From the NCBI GenBank assembly GCA_903910005.1, contig CAIVXW010000484.1, positions 1 to 6,793 on the forward strand: a stretch of 6,793 nt of DNA, written 5' to 3'. The position numbers and the translations under genes are program-made. The notes under the pieces are model-generated. The model worked only from the letters and a program-made list of their open reading frames with translations, was not told the DNA's origin and did not search any database. This document shows positions 4,683 through 6,793 of the stretch, piece by piece. Origin of the DNA: an uncultured Methylococcaceae bacterium (lineage in GTDB: Bacteria; Pseudomonadota; Gammaproteobacteria; Methylococcales; Methylococcaceae). Numbering within the stretch: position 1 is the stretch's first letter; every line of letters starts with the position of its first letter.

Positions 4683-6228
4683 TACCTCTGCATTCCCGTC
4701 CCGCATTGAAGACGCCATTCGTGCCGCCGTACTCAACCTGACGGCCAGTGTCTCTGCAACCGAGCGGTTTCACCGCTTCCTTGACCTGTTCTCGACCGTC
4801 ACCGGCAACAAGGCCTGTGCGTTGTTGCGGTACCAGGACGGTGTTTTGCTACCGGTCGCCCTGCGGGGTTTATCGGCGGAAGTCATGGGGCGCGGTTTCA
4901 GGCCAGACGAACACCCGCGCTTCGCCGCCATTATTGCATCACGCGAACCGGTACGTTTCGCGGCAGATGACCCGCGTCCCGACCCCTACGACGGCCTGCT
5001 GGCAGATGATCCGGGACGCAAACTGCCGGTACACGCCTGCCTCGGATGCAGCCTTTACAGTGAGGATACCTTGCTGGGGGTGCTGTCGGCGGATGCCTTG
5101 CAGGCCAATGCCTTTGAGGGGGTGGATACCTGTGTTTTCAAGGTATTCGCAGCCATTGCCACGGTTGCCCTGCGGCATGAGGCCTACATCGTGATGCTGG
5201 AAGCATTGGCCCGGCATCGCGGACAGGTGGCGGCTGAACTGGTCACCGAAGCACTCGAACGCAGCCAGCCCTTACCGGGGCTGGGTTCGGCCATGCAGGC
5301 ACTTAACCGGGAAATGGAGATCGTGGCACCGTCCGATCTGACCGTTTTGCTGACGGGAGAAACCGGCGTGGGCAAGGAAGTGCTGGCCCGTATCCTCCAC
5401 TCGCGCTCAAATCGGGCCGGTCAGGTGCTGGTGCATGTCAATTGCGCCGCCCTGCCGGAGTCGCTGGCCGAGAGCGAGTTGTTTGGTCACACCCGGGGGG
5501 CGTTCACCGGGGCCGCCAGTGAACGCATGGGAAAATTTGAACTGGCGGCAGGGGGCACCCTGTTTCTGGACGAGGTGGGTGAATTGCCCCTGGGCATACA
5601 GGCAAAACTGCTGCGGGCCGTGCAATTCGGCGAAATTCAGCGGGTAGGCTCGGATCGCAGCCTCAGGGTGGATGTCCGCATCATTGCCGCCACCAACCGG
5701 CTCCTGGCCGAGGAGGTAAAAGCTGGCCGCTTTCGGGCGGATCTTTACCACCGTTTAAGCGTATACCCGCTTCAGGTTCCACCGTTGCGGCAACGCCCGG
5801 AAGACATCCCGGTGCTGGCCGGTCATTTTCTTGAGATATCACGGGTGCGACTGGGACTGCGGCAATTATCCATGAGTCCAGCCACACTCCGCCTGCTGTG
5901 TGGCTACGATTGGCCCGGTAATGTTCGGGAACTGGAACATGTCGTCCTGCGTGGAGCCTTGCGGGCAGCCGCTACCCGTGACGAACCGGTGGTGGTGCAT
6001 CCGGCTGATCTGGACGGACTGGATACGGTGATGGCACGAACCCAACCCGGCCAGCCTGCCGCCACGCTGACCCACGCTACGGATGATTTTCAGCGTCAAC
6101 TGATTCGTGACAGACTGGAAGCGCATGGCGGAAACTGGGCAGAAACCGCCCGTAGCCTGGGACTGGACCGTGGCAACCTGCATCGGTTGGCCCGACGCCT
6201 GGGATTGAAGGGGGAACTGCCGGGATAA
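4678..6228 (+). CDS. norR: NorR, nitric-oxide-sensing sigma54-dependent transcription activator
   Basis: A 516-aa enhancer-binding protein close to E. coli NorR (504 aa) along its whole length. N-terminal GAF domain (about 1-175): the residues proposed for the non-haem iron NO sensor are all present, R81, D105 (PDPYDGL), H119 and C121 (VHACLG) and D139, equivalent to E. coli R75, D99, H111, C113 and D131. Central AAA+ domain (about 200-430): Walker A GETGVGKE (227-234), sigma54-contacting GAFTGA (274-279), Walker B TLFLDEVGE (D298, E299), sensor I ATN (338-340) and arginines R352 and R358 in FRADLYHRL. C-terminal Fis-type HTH (about 486-510). NO binding to the iron is known to relieve GAF inhibition of the ATPase. 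The ATG has no evident Shine-Dalgarno but gives the N-terminus expected from NorR. It is transcribed divergently from the operon it probably activates. Confidence 0.97.
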   Translation: MTTSAFPSRIEDAIRAAVLNLTASVSATERFHRFLDLFSTVTGNKACALLRYQDGVLLPVALRGLSAEVMGRGFRPDEHPRFAAIIASREPVRFAADDPRPDPYDGLLADDPGRKLPVHACLGCSLYSEDTLLGVLSADALQANAFEGVDTCVFKVFAAIATVALRHEAYIVMLEALARHRGQVAAELVTEALERSQPLPGLGSAMQALNREMEIVAPSDLTVLLTGETGVGKEVLARILHSRSNRAGQVLVHVNCAALPESLAESELFGHTRGAFTGAASERMGKFELAAGGTLFLDEVGELPLGIQAKLLRAVQFGEIQRVGSDRSLRVDVRIIAATNRLLAEEVKAGRFRADLYHRLSVYPLQVPPLRQRPEDIPVLAGHFLEISRVRLGLRQLSMSPATLRLLCGYDWPGNVRELEHVVLRGALRAAATRDEPVVVHPADLDGLDTVMARTQPGQPAATLTHATDDFQRQLIRDRLEAHGGNWAETARSLGLDRGNLHRLARRLGLKGELPG

Positions 6229-6230
6229 AC

Positions 6231-6793
6231 CTACGCCCCCCACACGTTCACCGTCATGCCTTCATGCTGCTCTTCGCGCTGCCATATCTTTTCCTCCCAG
6301 GCAATGTCCGGTCGGCGGTCAAAAATCAGTAAATGGGCTTCATCGGCCCCGCAGCGTTTAGCGTATTCCACCGTTTGTGCCAGACCGGTTTGTAGCAGCG
6401 GTTGCAGGCTACCCCGCTGGATTTTGAGTTCCAGCACAATCCGTTGCATCGGGCCGTGGTAGCCCTGTGCTTCGTCCAGCGGCCATTGGATGTAAAGGTC
6501 GGTGCGCTTTCGGCCCAACCCGTATTCGCGGTCAATCCGGCCACCGCCATTGACGATGCGTTGCAAAAAGGCTTGCAGCAATAACTGTGGGCCGGCTTCC
6601 TGATAATCAAAATGCCTGAGCCAATTCTCTGAACTTTCCCGGAAAAACTGCTGGAATGCCGCCAGCAGTTTAGGCGTGTCCAGACTGCGGTCAGCGCGGA
6701 GGAACCAGGCTTGTTGCTGGGTAATGCGGGTTTGGGCAATCCAGGTGAGTTCACGCGGGATGATCTCGGCGTAAATCCGGTTGGCGATGGTGA
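6231..6793 (-). CDS. AAA-ATPase-like protein, C-terminal PD-(D/E)XK nuclease domain (5' part beyond window)
   Basis: The frame is open from the right edge to TAG at 6233-6231, giving the last 186 residues of a longer protein. The visible part starts with IANRIYAEIIPRELTW, typical of the linker after the AAA-ATPase-like domain, then a helical region and the nuclease-fold core: GLGRKRTDLYIQWP with D98 and IVLELKI with E121 and K123 (numbered from the first visible residue). The end, EAHLLIFDRR to VNVWG, is typical of these PD-(D/E)XK (DUF1703-type) proteins. Members occur in many copies in some genomes; the function is not settled, with defence or mobile-element links suggested. A TTG codon at 6581 could be read as a start, but conserved sequence continues upstream of it. 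No link to NO metabolism is visible; it is probably just a neighbour. Confidence 0.85.
   Translation of the reverse strand, partial: TIANRIYAEIIPRELTWIAQTRITQQQAWFLRADRSLDTPKLLAAFQQFFRESSENWLRHFDYQEAGPQLLLQAFLQRIVNGGGRIDREYGLGRKRTDLYIQWPLDEAQGYHGPMQRIVLELKIQRGSLQPLLQTGLAQTVEYAKRCGADEAHLLIFDRRPDIAWEEKIWQREEQHEGMTVNVWGA

Noticed and set aside
6231..6581. A short complete gene starting at TTG 6581
   Set aside because: The frame continues to the window edge with typical AAA-ATPase-like linker sequence, so this is the end of a longer gene.

Overview
This 6.8 kb window is a nitric oxide (NO) detoxification locus. The protein families (cNOR, NorR, group I truncated haemoglobin, AAA-ATPase-like/PD-(D/E)XK protein) and the moderately high GC point to a gammaproteobacterium. 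A sulfur-oxidising, Thiothrix-like lineage is a guess from overall gene style, not a proven placement.

Layout from right to left. A leftward gene cut by the right edge (6231-6793) encodes the C-terminal PD-(D/E)XK half of an AAA-ATPase-like protein; it converges on norR with only 2 bp between the stop codons. norR (4678-6228, +) encodes the complete NO-sensing sigma54 activator, with all iron-ligand positions, the GAFTGA loop and the HTH intact. The 275-bp divergent region (4403-4677) contains a perfect 19-bp palindrome with the NorR core GTCA-N3-TGAC, two further GT-N7-AC sites, a possible IHF site and a very good leftward sigma54 -24/-12 element (4507-4492). Leftward from it runs a tightly packed gene set: group I truncated haemoglobin (4402-4019), a 2Fe-2S ferredoxin/FAD/NAD reductase (3985-3014), the decayed remains of an HPP-CBS membrane protein (3017-2635), a small histidine-tailed membrane protein of unknown function (2657-2334), norC (2337-1732) and norB (1538-75). 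Several junctions are 4-bp ATGA stop/start overlaps.

Proposed working: NO binds the non-haem iron in the NorR GAF domain; NorR bound at the upstream sites then drives sigma54 transcription of the whole leftward operon. Two NO-removal chemistries would be made together: NorCB reducing NO to N2O when oxygen is absent, and a haemoglobin-plus-reductase pair that looks like a split version of flavohaemoglobin, oxidising NO to nitrate when oxygen is present. NorR controlling a cytochrome-c type NOR, together with a two-gene haemoglobin/reductase pair, is the most interesting point of the window. The HPP-CBS remnant, the small membrane gene, and the norC-norB gap with a 7-bp tandem repeat and an inverted repeat are the other unexplained parts.
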